Assembly: GCF_000153705.1 (NCBI RefSeq)
Contig: NZ_DS022272.1
Coordinates: forward strand, 3,566,432-3,630,431
From: Fulvimarina pelagi HTCC2506
GTDB taxonomy: Bacteria; Pseudomonadota; Alphaproteobacteria; Rhizobiales; Rhizobiaceae
DNA length: 64,000 nucleotides
Reading direction: 5' to 3'
How positions within the stretch are numbered: the stretch's first letter is position 1; every line of letters starts with the position of its first letter. The notes beneath the pieces were generated by a model. It was not told where the DNA came from, made no database searches, and was given only the letters and a program-made list of their open reading frames with translations. Positions 48,282-57,140 of this stretch are shown in pieces. The position numbers and the translations under genes were made by a program.

Positions 48282-48977
48282 TCAGCGTCGTTCTCGGTCC
48301 TTCAGAAGATCGGGCCGCCTCTCTTTGGTGATATGCTCCGCTTCGTCGCGTCGCCAGCGTACGATGGCGCCGTGATCGCCGGATGTCAGGACGGGCGGGA
48401 TGGAACGGCCTTCCCATTCGGCGGGGCGCGTATAGTGAGGATGCTCCAAAAGACCGCCCTCGAAGCTCTCGTGGGTGCCGGACTGCTGATTACCCATGAC
48501 GCCGGGCAAGAGGCGAACGACCGCGTCGAGAAGGGTAAGGGCCGCCATCTCGCCGCCTGAAAGAACGTAGTCGCCGATCGAGACTTCCATCAGGCTCCGC
48601 GCTTCGATCACACGCTCGTCGACGCCCTCGAAGCGGCCGCAGAGGATGAGGGCTCCGTCGCCGACCGCGAGGTCGCGCACGAAGTCCTGCGTCAACGGCC
48701 GCCCGCGCGGACTCATCATCAGGCGGGGCCGCGTATCGGTGTCGCTGATCGCCGCGTCGATGGCGTCGGCGACAACATCGGCGCGCATCACCATACCCGC
48801 GCCGCCCCCGGCCGGGGTGTCGTCGACGGCGCGATGCCGTCCACGGCCGAACTCGCGGATCTGACGCGCCTCCAATGTCCAGTCGCCACGCTCCAGCGCC
48901 CTGCCCGCAAGCGAATGGGCGAGGGGACCAGGGAACATCTCCGGATAAAGCGTGAGAATCGTCGCGTGGAAGGTCAT
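48282..48977 (-). CDS. trmD: tRNA (guanine-N1-)-methyltransferase TrmD
   Basis: 231 residues from ATG 48977; an upstream in-frame start at 49016 adds 13 residues without a ribosome site. TrmD features: [52 protein letters not shown]-type stretch ([20 protein letters not shown]) and [20 protein letters not shown], the trefoil-knot SAM site. It methylates G37 of tRNA. It stands alone here; rpsP, rimM and rplS, its usual neighbours, are absent. Confidence 0.97.
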   Translation of the reverse strand: MTFHATILTLYPEMFPGPLAHSLAGRALERGDWTLEARQIREFGRGRHRAVDDTPAGGGAGMVMRADVVADAIDAAISDTDTRPRLMMSPRGRPLTQDFVRDLAVGDGALILCGRFEGVDERVIEARSLMEVSIGDYVLSGGEMAALTLLDAVVRLLPGVMGNQQSGTHESFEGGLLEHPHYTRPAEWEGRSIPPVLTSGDHGAIVRWRRDEAEHITKERRPDLLKDRERR

Positions 48978-49245
48978 GGAACGCCGAATAGTCGGTTGCC
49001 GGCCATCTGGAAACATCCCAATCGAGCTTGCGGGGATGCGCCGAGAGGAGAGGCAGACAGGAATACACCCGAGATCGCCCTAACAGAGAATTGGGGCTGT
49101 GCAGACGGTCGTATGATCACACCATGGATTTTAGTGTCGGTTCCAATATCTACCCGGCGGTAAAGGGCCGAAGGACACGGGAGCGATCCGGGAAGAGATC
49201 GGGAGCGGCGGACGAACTGGCCTAGATTTTGCGCTGGGAGGAAAG

Positions 49246-50835
49246 ATGGGCGCGCTCAATTTATTGGTCTTCTTGGGTTGCACCGCGCTTGTCGGTGTCT
49301 TGTCCTATATCTGGACACGCGGAACTGACGAAGAGCATTCCGACGGCTACTTTCTCGGGGGACGATCCCTGACCGCGCCGGTGATCTGTGGATCGCTTCT
49401 CCTCACCAACCTCTCGACCGAGCAGATCGTCGGGCTGAACGGCCAGGCCTTCACCGATGGAATTCTGGTGATGGCCTGGGAGACTCTCGCCGCGATCGCG
49501 ATGGTCGTGACCGCCCTCGTTCTCCTGCCGCGATACCTTTACGGCGGCGTCGCGACGATCCCGTCCTTCCTCGAGGAGCGCTATGACAGCCAGACGAAAA
49601 CCATCGTATCGGCGCTCTTCCTGTCCGGCTATGCGATCGTCTTATTGCCGATTGTTCTCTATTCCGGCGCGCTGGCGCTTTCGACCATGTTCGATGTTCC
49701 CCAACTGCTCGGCGTCGGCGACACGGCGGCGCTCTGGATAACCGTTTGGGCCATCGGGATCGTCGGTTCGATCTATGCGATTTTCGGCGGCCTCAAAGCG
49801 GTCGCGGTGTCCGATACGATCAACGCCGTCGGCCTTTTCACCGGCGGCCTGTTGGTTCCGATCTTCGGTCTGTTGGTGGTCGGCAATGGCTCGATCACCG
49901 AAGGTCTCGCGACGCTCTGGAACGAGCATCCCGAAAAGTTCGAGGCGATAGGCGGGCCGGATTCCTCGATCCCCTTCGCAACGATCTTTACCGGCATGAT
50001 GTTGGTGCAGTTGTTCTACTGGGGCACCAATCAGGCGATCATTCAGCGTGCGCTGGGTGCCAAGAACCTAAGGGAGGGCCAGAAGGGCCTGCTCTATGCC
50101 GCTTTCCTGAAAATCCTCGGTCCGGTCATCGTTGTCCTGCCGGGGATCATCGCCTTCCATCTCTTTCCCGATCTCGAAACCGCCGATGAGGCCTATCCTA
50201 CGCTGGTGACGGGAGTCCTGCCCTTTTACCTCGTCGGCTTCTTCGCGGCGGTGCTGTTCGGGGCAATCCTCTCCTCGTTCAACTCGGCGCTGAACTCGTC
50301 CGTGACCCTGTTCGGCATCGACATCTACCGGCAGTACATCAAGCAGGACGCGACGGATCGGCAGGTGGTCAAGGCCGGCAAGTATTTCGGGGTCGTGCTC
50401 GCCATCGCTTCGATGACGATCGCACCGTTTATCGCCAATGCACCGCAGGGCCTGTTCGGTTACCTGCAGGAGGTGAACGGCTGCTATTCGATTCCGATTC
50501 TGACCATCATCCTCGTCGGCATCTTCACCAAGCGCGTCCCGCCTTTGGCAGCGAAGATCGCGCTTGCCTCGGGCGTTATTCTCTACATGCTCAGTCAGTT
50601 CGGTCTGAAGTTCATCGTTGGCGAGGACAGCTATCCTCATTACCTTCACGTGATGGCGATTCTCTTTGCGCTCAACGTTGCGATCATGCTGGTCATCGGA
50701 CAGATGCGGCCGCGAACGAGCGATTTCGTCGCGCGGGAAAGCGGTGCTGTCGAGATGACACAATGGAATCTCGCTTGGCCGATCGGCCTCGTCGTCGTGG
50801 CGATCGTCGCCTCGACTTACGTCATCTTCACCTGA
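49246..50835 (+). CDS. Sodium:solute symporter (SSS family), SglT-like
   Basis: 529 residues with about 14 membrane segments. Characteristic SSS stretches are SDGYFLGGRSLTAPVICGSL, LTNLSTEQIVGLNGQAFTDG, GSIYAIFGGLKAVAVSDTIN and QLFYWGTNQAIIQRALGAKN; the last is typical of the sugar transporter SglT/SGLT branch. A Na+-coupled sugar or polyol importer is likely. Shine-Dalgarno GGGAGGAAAG precedes the ATG. It is convergent with the small-protein operon below. Confidence 0.93.
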   Translation: MGALNLLVFLGCTALVGVLSYIWTRGTDEEHSDGYFLGGRSLTAPVICGSLLLTNLSTEQIVGLNGQAFTDGILVMAWETLAAIAMVVTALVLLPRYLYGGVATIPSFLEERYDSQTKTIVSALFLSGYAIVLLPIVLYSGALALSTMFDVPQLLGVGDTAALWITVWAIGIVGSIYAIFGGLKAVAVSDTINAVGLFTGGLLVPIFGLLVVGNGSITEGLATLWNEHPEKFEAIGGPDSSIPFATIFTGMMLVQLFYWGTNQAIIQRALGAKNLREGQKGLLYAAFLKILGPVIVVLPGIIAFHLFPDLETADEAYPTLVTGVLPFYLVGFFAAVLFGAILSSFNSALNSSVTLFGIDIYRQYIKQDATDRQVVKAGKYFGVVLAIASMTIAPFIANAPQGLFGYLQEVNGCYSIPILTIILVGIFTKRVPPLAAKIALASGVILYMLSQFGLKFIVGEDSYPHYLHVMAILFALNVAIMLVIGQMRPRTSDFVARESGAVEMTQWNLAWPIGLVVVAIVASTYVIFT

Positions 50836-50852
50836 TGCGTCGGGCCCAAATG

Positions 50853-50888
50853 AAAAAAACCGCGGATCGCATGACGCTCTCCGCGGTT
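50853..50888 (-). terminator. Strong terminator of the two-gene small-protein operon
   Basis: On the minus strand AACCGCGGA (50888-50880) pairs with TCCGCGGTT (50866-50858), loop 13 nt, followed by an uninterrupted run of seven T that includes the last two stem bases. On the plus strand there is no T-run after the stem, so it serves the minus-strand operon, not the transporter. Confidence 0.85.
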
Positions 50889-50929
50889 CTCCGGAAAATC
50901 AAAGGGCACATTTCGCCCAATGTTGCGGC

Positions 50930-51064
50930 TCACTTGCCGCTGCGGGCGCGCTCTTCCCGAAGCATATGTTCGATGCGGGGTGCGCGATTGTGCGAGTCGC
51001 GTACGAGATCGAGAAAGAACCCGCGGACGCGGCTGCGGAAGGTGTTGTTACGATGGTCTGTCAT
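50930..51064 (-). CDS. Tiny basic protein B (44 aa), paralogue of the upstream small gene
   Basis: ATG 51064 is preceded by AGGAGCAATC, an ideal Shine-Dalgarno. 44 residues, Arg-rich: RSRVRGFFLDLVRDSHNRAP, then R-I-E-H-M-L and a tail ending ARSGK. Aligned without gaps to the 41-aa product at 51109-51234, 18 of 33 residues are identical (counted by eye), including RGFF, LVR, S, R-x2-R, EH, L and the C-terminal GK. It is probably an amphipathic helix. It is followed by a strong terminator. I do not recognise the family. Confidence 0.75.
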   Translation of the reverse strand: MTDHRNNTFRSRVRGFFLDLVRDSHNRAPRIEHMLREERARSGK

Positions 51065-51108
51065 GATTGCTCCTGATCTGTCGTCTGTGATTGGGTAGGT
51101 TGGCAGGC

Positions 51109-51234
51109 TTACTTGCCGTGACGCTGGCGAGCGTCGTGCAGCGCATGCTCAAGGCGTTGGGTCCGATCGCCGGATGCCCGGACAAGTTCGCCGAAAAAGC
51201 CACGGATACGGGTGGTGACTGATAGCCTGCGCAT
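51109..51234 (-). CDS. Tiny basic protein A (41 aa), first gene of small-protein operon
   Basis: ATG 51234 has AGAGGGG 7 nt upstream, so it is preferred over ATGs further upstream in frame (the ORF is open to 51315). 41 residues with many Arg: RRLSVTTRIRGFFGELVRAS, then D-R-T-Q-R-L-E-H-A-L and a tail ending RHGK. The same R-x-R-GFF-x2-LVR-x-S core as the downstream gene shows a duplication kept under selection. The gap to protein B is 44 bp. No signal peptide or membrane span. Function unknown. Confidence 0.75.
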   Translation of the reverse strand: MRRLSVTTRIRGFFGELVRASGDRTQRLEHALHDARQRHGK

Positions 51235-51430
51235 TACGCTACCCCTCTGCTCTAAATTTCTCATCTTTGTCGACTTTGATATGTGCGTTGCTCGACCTCG
51301 GGAGAAGGTGCGCAATTCGAAAGCTTGTATGCACTAAGCGTGACCCTCGAGGACGGCCGGCTTGTCGGCTTAACCTCTCAATGCCATCCGCATCGAACTA
51401 GCGATCACCATTATCTGGAAGGGCTGATCG

Positions 51431-51560
51431 ATGAAGTCCCTTGTCCTCGAACGCAAAGACGAGCTTTCACTCCGCGATCTTCCGATCGAGAGGGAGAGGA
51501 GAAAGTGCTCGGGCCACGCGACGTCCCCGCCGTCGACTTTCGTAAATATGCAGATTGAAC
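51431..51560 (+). pseudogene. 5' relic of a zinc-dependent medium-chain (polyol) dehydrogenase
   Basis: ATG 51431 with GGAAGGG upstream starts MKSLVLERKDELSLRDLPIE, the typical N-terminus of xylitol/sorbitol-type medium-chain dehydrogenases. After about residue 20 the frame must shift to continue EEKVLGPRDV, the next conserved stretch ('lGPdDV'). It then loses similarity and hits a stop at 51558. The catalytic and Rossmann domains are missing, so this is a truncated, frameshifted remnant. The rest of 51235-51736 has no gene. Confidence 0.6.
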
Positions 51561-51736
51561 CAACGCAAGGAGCGACTTGAGAACATTCGCATTACGCTCC
51601 TGATGCGACGACATAAACCGACGGCATTTGGGACGAAGCAAACAAATCGGTCCGGTTTCCCGTCCCGTTGCGGCAGAGATTCACGGGTCAGATATTTTCA
51701 CCGCAAGCGCTTCCTGCTGGCTTCGAAGGCGTCCAT

Positions 51737-52678
51737 TCAGCCCTCCTCCAGCCGGTCTGTGGCCGGGGGCGGCGTCGGCGTGAGATCGGAGAGCTCCGCG
51801 TTCAGTTCGGGCGTCATCTCGAACGAAAGCCCGGCGAGCGATGGTTCGAGTTGTTCGATGGAACGTCCGGAGACGATCGGCGCCGGTCGGTAGCGATGGT
51901 GCATGACCCAGGCGACCGCAAGGGTCGCTGGATGGACGCCTTCCCGATCGGCGATCGCCTTCAGCCCGCTCGCAGCGTCGTGCATCCATTGCGGTGCATA
52001 GCGCTGCGCGTATTTGGGCTCGCTGAGCAGGCGTCCTGATTCTTTCGCAGCGTATTTCCCGGTCAACAGGCCCCCGCCAAGCGGGGAATACGTACAGGCT
52101 AGAACGCCCTCGCCGATGCACATTGGGAGAAGTTCCACTTCCGCCTGACGTTTGACTAGGCTGAACATCGGCTGGATGACGTCGATCGTGAAGTCCAGCC
52201 TTTGGGCGACGGCAATCATCTTCATCACCTGCCAGGCCGCGAAGTTAGACAGTCCGACATAGCGTATGAGGCCGCGCTGCTTCGCGGACGCGAAAAACTC
52301 CGCTGTCTCTTCGAGCGGTGTCTCTGGATCGAAACGGTGAAGATAGAGGAGGTCGACCTGATCGGCGCCGAGGCGTGCGCGCGACCTATCGAACTGGGCG
52401 GTAAGGTTTTTTCGGCCCGCGCCGCCCGTCAAACCCACCTTCGTCGCGACGAAGAGCTCGTCGCGGATCGGCGCGGCGAAGCGTCCGACGATCTTCTCGG
52501 ACTCGCCATCCGTATAGGCGTAAGCCGTATCGAGATGGACGATTCCCTCGTCCCGGCACCGCTCGAGCATGGCTCGGCTCTGTGCCTCGTCCGCATTGCC
52601 GCCGCACTGCATCGCTCCGAACACGGCAGGCCTGACCTCGTGTCCGGAGACCGTTCGGAGGATTGGATTCGTCGGCAT
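51737..52678 (-). CDS. Aldo/keto reductase
   Basis: 313 residues from ATG 52678 (GAGGG upstream); an upstream in-frame start at 52702 is less likely. TIM-barrel AKR with the catalytic tetrad visible: Asp in HLDTAYAYTDGESEKIVG, Tyr in the same motif, Lys in FVATKVG and His in DLLYLHRFDP. GLSNFAAWQVMKM and YSPLGGGLLTGKYAAKESGR are further signatures. NADPH-dependent carbonyl or sugar reductase; the substrate is unknown. Confidence 0.9.
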   Translation of the reverse strand: MPTNPILRTVSGHEVRPAVFGAMQCGGNADEAQSRAMLERCRDEGIVHLDTAYAYTDGESEKIVGRFAAPIRDELFVATKVGLTGGAGRKNLTAQFDRSRARLGADQVDLLYLHRFDPETPLEETAEFFASAKQRGLIRYVGLSNFAAWQVMKMIAVAQRLDFTIDVIQPMFSLVKRQAEVELLPMCIGEGVLACTYSPLGGGLLTGKYAAKESGRLLSEPKYAQRYAPQWMHDAASGLKAIADREGVHPATLAVAWVMHHRYRPAPIVSGRSIEQLEPSLAGLSFEMTPELNAELSDLTPTPPPATDRLEEG

Positions 52679-52960
52679 CGCTGATTTCCCTCTTCTTTTC
52701 ATAGCCGTCGTAGCAGCCTCTACCTGTGCCGGCTATCACTCTACCCAGTGCGCAGGATATGTCCTGCCGACCGAGGCCCGGCGATCGTCGCTCGGAGGCA
52801 AGACTCGAGACACGTCTTCCGGCGGTGAGAAGTAGCGGTTACTGGTCACCGCAGGACCGGAGTTAAATCTCGGGACGGGCACCGCGTGCGATGCTTCGGC
52901 CGATGTCCGATCGGGATTTGACGCAAAACCAACGCGTGCGGGCTTAAGAGCGGAGAGTCC

Positions 52961-54088
52961 ATGAGTCTCATTCAATATCTCACCCCCATTCAATTCGGGC
53001 CAGGGGCGATCAACGACCTGACTGCCAGTCTCGAAGGGCTCGGGGTCACCCGTCCGCTGATCATCAGCGACAAGGGCGTCAGCGACGCTGGTATCACAGA
53101 CCGGATCGCCGAACTTAGTCCCGGTTCGCCAGCGCGGTTCCTCGATGTTCCGCCGAATCCGACAGAAGAAGCGGTACTTGCAGCACTCGAGGTCTGCCGT
53201 TCGAATGCATGCGACGGCATCATCGCGGTCGGCGGCGGCTCGCCGATCGATCTCGCCAAGGGCGTCGCGCTGCTCGCAACCCATGAGGGCGATCTCGAGC
53301 AGTACGCGGCGATCTATGGCGGCATCGGCCGGATCACGCCGAAGGTCCTGCCGCTGATTGCGATCCCGACGACGGCCGGCACCGGCTCGGAGGTCGGCCG
53401 CGCGGCGCTGATCACGCTGAAGGACGGACGCAAGCTCGGCTTCATCAGCGGCCATCTCATCCCGAAGACGGCGATCTGCGACCCGGAACTCACGCTCGGT
53501 CTGCCGGCAGGACTGACTGCCGCGACAGGTCTTGATGCGCTGTCGCACTGCATCGAAACGCTCTTCTCGCCGCGATACAATCCACCAGCCGAGGCGATCG
53601 CGCTCGATGGGGCGGGGCGGATCTGGCGCAATCTCGAAAAGGCGGTGGGGAACGGAAGCGATCTTGCCGCACGCTCCGAGATGATGATGGGCGCACTCGA
53701 AGGCGGGCTGACCTTCCAGAAGGGGCTCGGCGCGATCCATGCTCTCAGCCACGCGCTCGGGGGCCTCAAATCGCCCTCGCTCCATCACGGTACGCTGAAC
53801 GCGATTCTGCTCCCGCCGGTGGTGCGTGTGAACGCGCCCCATGTTGGCGACAAGCTTGCGCGTCTGAAAACCGCGATGGGGCTTGCCGAAAGTGCCGATC
53901 TCGAACGCGAGCTCGCCGATCTCAACACCCGCCTTGGCATCGCCAAAGGACTGCGGACCCTCGGTGTCTCGGAAGAGAGTCTGCCATGGGTCGTCGAGCG
54001 GGCGCTGGCCGATCACTCCCATGCCACGAACCCGGTAGAACTGACGGGCGAGCAATATCGCTCGCTTCTGGACGAGGTGATGCTCTGA
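52961..54088 (+). CDS. Iron-containing alcohol dehydrogenase
   Basis: 375 residues. Group III Fe-ADH: GGGSPIDLAKGVALL, IPTTAGTGSEVGRAALITLK, and metal ligands in LDALSHCIETLFSPRYNPPA, GAIHALSHALGG and SPSLHHGTLNAILLP. It oxidises alcohols or reduces aldehydes or maleylacetate; the exact member is not clear. The stop overlaps the FAH-family gene (TGATG), so the two are one unit. Confidence 0.94.
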   Translation: MSLIQYLTPIQFGPGAINDLTASLEGLGVTRPLIISDKGVSDAGITDRIAELSPGSPARFLDVPPNPTEEAVLAALEVCRSNACDGIIAVGGGSPIDLAKGVALLATHEGDLEQYAAIYGGIGRITPKVLPLIAIPTTAGTGSEVGRAALITLKDGRKLGFISGHLIPKTAICDPELTLGLPAGLTAATGLDALSHCIETLFSPRYNPPAEAIALDGAGRIWRNLEKAVGNGSDLAARSEMMMGALEGGLTFQKGLGAIHALSHALGGLKSPSLHHGTLNAILLPPVVRVNAPHVGDKLARLKTAMGLAESADLERELADLNTRLGIAKGLRTLGVSEESLPWVVERALADHSHATNPVELTGEQYRSLLDEVML

Positions 54089-55227
54089 TGGCGATCGAAC
54101 GGTTTTCTCTGCCCGCTGATGCGGGGAAAGCCACCTTCATCGGACGGGTCATGCGAGAGGGACTTGGTCCATCGCTCATCACACTTCGCGGCGACCGGGT
54201 GATAGACATCACCAGCCGCGAGGCACCGACCGTTTCGGCCCTTCTCGAAGCCGATGATCCGGTAGCGGTCGTACGACAGACGGAGGGCGAAGACCTTTGT
54301 GCCGTCGAAGCGCTGGCCGATGGCAAGATCTCGCTCCTCGCACCCTGCGATCTTCAGGTCATCAAGGCCTGCGGTGTTACCTTCGCGCAATCGATGGTCG
54401 AGCGGGTCATCGAGGAGCAGAGCAAGGGGAACCCGGCTCTGGCTGACGCAATTCGCGGACAAGTCCATGCGATCCTCGGCGACAGCCTGCGCGATCTCGA
54501 AGCGGGCTCTGAGAAAGCCGCGCAGGTGAAGGCTGCCCTCATCGAGAAAGGCCTCTGGTCACAGTATCTGGAGGTCGGCATCGGTCCCGATGCGGAGGTC
54601 TTCACCAAGGCACCCGTGTTGTCTTCGGTCGGCTCCGGCGCGAAAATCGGGCTTCATCCGATCTCGACTTGGAACAATCCCGAACCGGAAATCGTGCTTG
54701 CGGTGGATTCGCGCGGCCGGATCAAGGGCGCGAGCCTCGGAAACGACGTCAATCTGCGCGATGTCGAGGGGCGTTCCGCTCTGCTCCTTGGCAAAGCGAA
54801 GGACAACAACGCATCGTCGGCCATCGGTCCCTTCATTCGTTTCTTCGATGCCGGGTACACCCTCGATGACGTTCGCGCCGCAGAACTGGAACTGGTGGTC
54901 GAGGGTACCGACGGTTACCGCCTCGACGGATCAAGTTCGATGCGCGAAATCTCGCGCGATCCCGAAATGCTGGTCGCACAGACCTGCGGCCCGCACCATC
55001 AGTATCCCGACGGGTTCATGCTTTATCTCGGCACGCTATTCGCGCCGGTTCAGGATCGCGACGTTCCGGGCGAAGGCTTCACCCACAAGCTCGGCGACAT
55101 CGTCCGCATTTCCAACGACCGGTTGGGAACCCTGATCAACGAAGTGCAGTATTCGACCGAGATCGACCCCTGGACGTTCGGGATTGCCGACCTGATGACC
55201 GCACTCTGCCGGCGTGGGTTGCTTTGA
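54088..55227 (+). CDS. Fumarylacetoacetate hydrolase (FAH) family protein
   Basis: 379 residues from ATG 54088; longer frames start inside the dehydrogenase gene. The C-terminal FAH domain (residues about 175-375) shows NNPEPEIVLAVDSRGRIKGA, SLGNDVNLRDVEGRSALLLG, KAKDNNASSAIGPFIRFFDA and the acidic metal-binding residues. In this long-form subgroup members act as dehydratases or hydrolases in sugar-acid or aromatic catabolism. The pairing with an Fe-ADH hints at reduction of the product, which is inference. Confidence 0.88.
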   Translation: MAIERFSLPADAGKATFIGRVMREGLGPSLITLRGDRVIDITSREAPTVSALLEADDPVAVVRQTEGEDLCAVEALADGKISLLAPCDLQVIKACGVTFAQSMVERVIEEQSKGNPALADAIRGQVHAILGDSLRDLEAGSEKAAQVKAALIEKGLWSQYLEVGIGPDAEVFTKAPVLSSVGSGAKIGLHPISTWNNPEPEIVLAVDSRGRIKGASLGNDVNLRDVEGRSALLLGKAKDNNASSAIGPFIRFFDAGYTLDDVRAAELELVVEGTDGYRLDGSSSMREISRDPEMLVAQTCGPHHQYPDGFMLYLGTLFAPVQDRDVPGEGFTHKLGDIVRISNDRLGTLINEVQYSTEIDPWTFGIADLMTALCRRGLL

Positions 55228-55547
55228 CAAGACAGCGGTATGCGATGACACGACCGAATATTCGCGCTCAGCCTTTCGAATAGACCCGCAGCATCGGTCG
55301 AGCGAATCTGCCGCTCGTTAGACCTCAGGAAAGTCAACTTTAGCCAACAGGAAGCCGGAACGCCTCGTGGGAGGCTGCGGCGAGATCGCGCGCCACGGCG
55401 TCTTCTTCGAGATCGCCGGAACGGCTCGCCGCGTGCCGGATTAGCTTTGTGCGCGGAGCAATTTAGCTCGAACATTCAGAGATCCGAAAGTTCGAGCGTA
55501 TCGAGCTCCACCGCATTGTTCGAAATGCTTTAGCGACAGAGCACTGA
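55228..55547. other. Intergenic 320 bp
   Basis: No gene is supported. A minus-strand frame ending at 55340 carries about 35 plausible residues (EEDAVARDLAAASHEAFRLP) but begins after a stop without a usable start, so it may be a decayed 3' end or chance. A promoter for the Tat-type reductase gene should be here. Confidence 0.4.
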
Positions 55548-56459
55548 ATGACCAGACTCAATCGCCGCCTCTTTCTTGCCGGAACCGCGGCCGCCTCGGT
55601 CATGCCGATCCTGCCCGCCGGCGCACAGACGGCTGGGATGGTCACTCGTACCGTCTCCGGGTCGGGCGCGACTCTGCCCGCGGTCGGGCTTGGCAGCTGG
55701 ATCACTTTCAATGTCGGCAACGATCCAGTGCTTCTCGACGAGTGTGCCGCCGTGATGGAGGCATTCTTTCAGGCCGGCGGGCGGGTGATCGACTCTTCGC
55801 CCATGTATGGATCCTCACAAGGCACAATCGGCTATGGCCTCGAAAAGCTCGGGCGTTCTGACGTCTTCTCCGCCGACAAGGTCTGGACGCCGCTGGGGGC
55901 CGAAGGGCGCGAGCAGGTTGCCGAGAGTCGATCGCTGTGGGGCGTGCCGAACTTTTCGCTGCTCCAGGTCCACAATCTGGTGTCCTGGGAAGACCATCTG
56001 CCGATGCTCTTCCAAATGAAGGAGGAAGGCGCGTTAAGCCATGTCGGGATCACCACCTCGCATGGCCGGCGACATGAGGATTTCGCACGGATCATGGAGA
56101 GGCATCCGCTCGACTTCGTGCAGTTCACCTACAACCCGGTCGATCGCGAGGCCGAGAGCCGTCTGCTGCCGCTGGCCGCGGAGCGCGGTATGGTCGCCGT
56201 CATCAATCGGCCGTTCCAGCAAGGCCAACTGACCCGCCGGCTGGAGGGCGAGCCGCTGCCGGGGTTCGCGGCTGAACTCGAGGCGGAGACCTGGGCGCAG
56301 CTGATCCTGAAGTTCATACTTTCCCATCCCGCGGCGACGCTGCCGATCCCGGCGACGACGATCCCGGAGCATGCGGCCGAGAACATCGCGGCCGCCTCCG
56401 GCCCGATGCCGGACGACGCTATGCGCGAGGAGATCGCGGCGGCGATCGCGAACATCTAA
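55548..56459 (+). CDS. Periplasmic (Tat-exported) aldo/keto reductase
   Basis: 303 residues. The N-terminus has a twin-arginine signal (LNRRLFLAGTAAASVMPILP, cleavage after AQT region), unusual for aldo/keto reductases. The AKR fold follows with VGLGSWITFNVG, the tetrad residues in VIDSSPMYGSSQGTIG and ADKVWTP, and LLQVHNLVSWEDHLP for the His. A cofactor-loading reason for Tat export is likely. It is 3 bp before a DUF6064 membrane protein gene, probably in one operon. Confidence 0.88.
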   Translation: MTRLNRRLFLAGTAAASVMPILPAGAQTAGMVTRTVSGSGATLPAVGLGSWITFNVGNDPVLLDECAAVMEAFFQAGGRVIDSSPMYGSSQGTIGYGLEKLGRSDVFSADKVWTPLGAEGREQVAESRSLWGVPNFSLLQVHNLVSWEDHLPMLFQMKEEGALSHVGITTSHGRRHEDFARIMERHPLDFVQFTYNPVDREAESRLLPLAAERGMVAVINRPFQQGQLTRRLEGEPLPGFAAELEAETWAQLILKFILSHPAATLPIPATTIPEHAAENIAAASGPMPDDAMREEIAAAIANI

Positions 56460-56462
56460 GCT

Positions 56463-57140
56463 GTGGAGACCTGGACGACCTACCGGCTGCAGGATTTCCT
56501 GCTCTTTTCCGAGCGCGTCTATCGCCGCTTGTTCGAGGCGCAGAACGAGGCGTGGTGGCCGCTGCCGATCATCATGACGATCATCGGCCTCGCCATCCTC
56601 GCGGTCTGGTTGATCCGCTCAAGCAAAACGATCGACACGGCCCGTCAGATGTCGTGGGGGCTGATGATCGCGACGATCGTCTTCGTTGCGGTTACCTTTC
56701 TCAGATCGCGCTACGCGCCGATAAGCCCCATCGCTTCGGTTGGCTACTGGGCGTTTCTCGGCGAAGCTGTTCTGCTTGCTTTCGTGGGTGCGACCGCCGA
56801 ACCGGTTAATCACCGTTCGCGCGCCCGACTGATGGTGGGTGGAAGCCTCGCTGCGATCGGATTATTGGCCTATCCCGCCATCGGATATTCCCGCAGCCGG
56901 GCACTGACGGGTGCCGAATGGTTTGCATTCGCCCCGGACCCCACCATGGTGGCGCTGCTCGGTTTGTTTTTGATGGCCGGCGCCTGCCGCCTTCGGCTTG
57001 CGATCCTGATGATAGTCCCAATCGTCTGGTTGATCTTCTCGGCACTCACCTTACGCGTCTTCGGCGATCCGGTGTCGTGGCTTCTCTTTGGTGCGATCGC
57101 GCTCGCGGTCCTCGGATGTCTCCTTCCGGCTCAGCGTTAA
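56463..57140 (+). CDS. DUF6064 family membrane protein
   Basis: 225 residues from GTG 56463, three bases after the reductase stop. Six or so membrane segments ([108 protein letters not shown]). The beginning [20 protein letters not shown] matches DUF6064 as I remember it. Function unknown. Its stop overlaps the convergent truA stop. Confidence 0.75.
   Translation: METWTTYRLQDFLLFSERVYRRLFEAQNEAWWPLPIIMTIIGLAILAVWLIRSSKTIDTARQMSWGLMIATIVFVAVTFLRSRYAPISPIASVGYWAFLGEAVLLAFVGATAEPVNHRSRARLMVGGSLAAIGLLAYPAIGYSRSRALTGAEWFAFAPDPTMVALLGLFLMAGACRLRLAILMIVPIVWLIFSALTLRVFGDPVSWLLFGAIALAVLGCLLPAQR

Noticed and set aside
55335-55460. Possible 35-40 codon minus-strand gene end
   Set aside because: No start codon with a ribosome site and no upstream continuation; could be a relic but cannot be supported.
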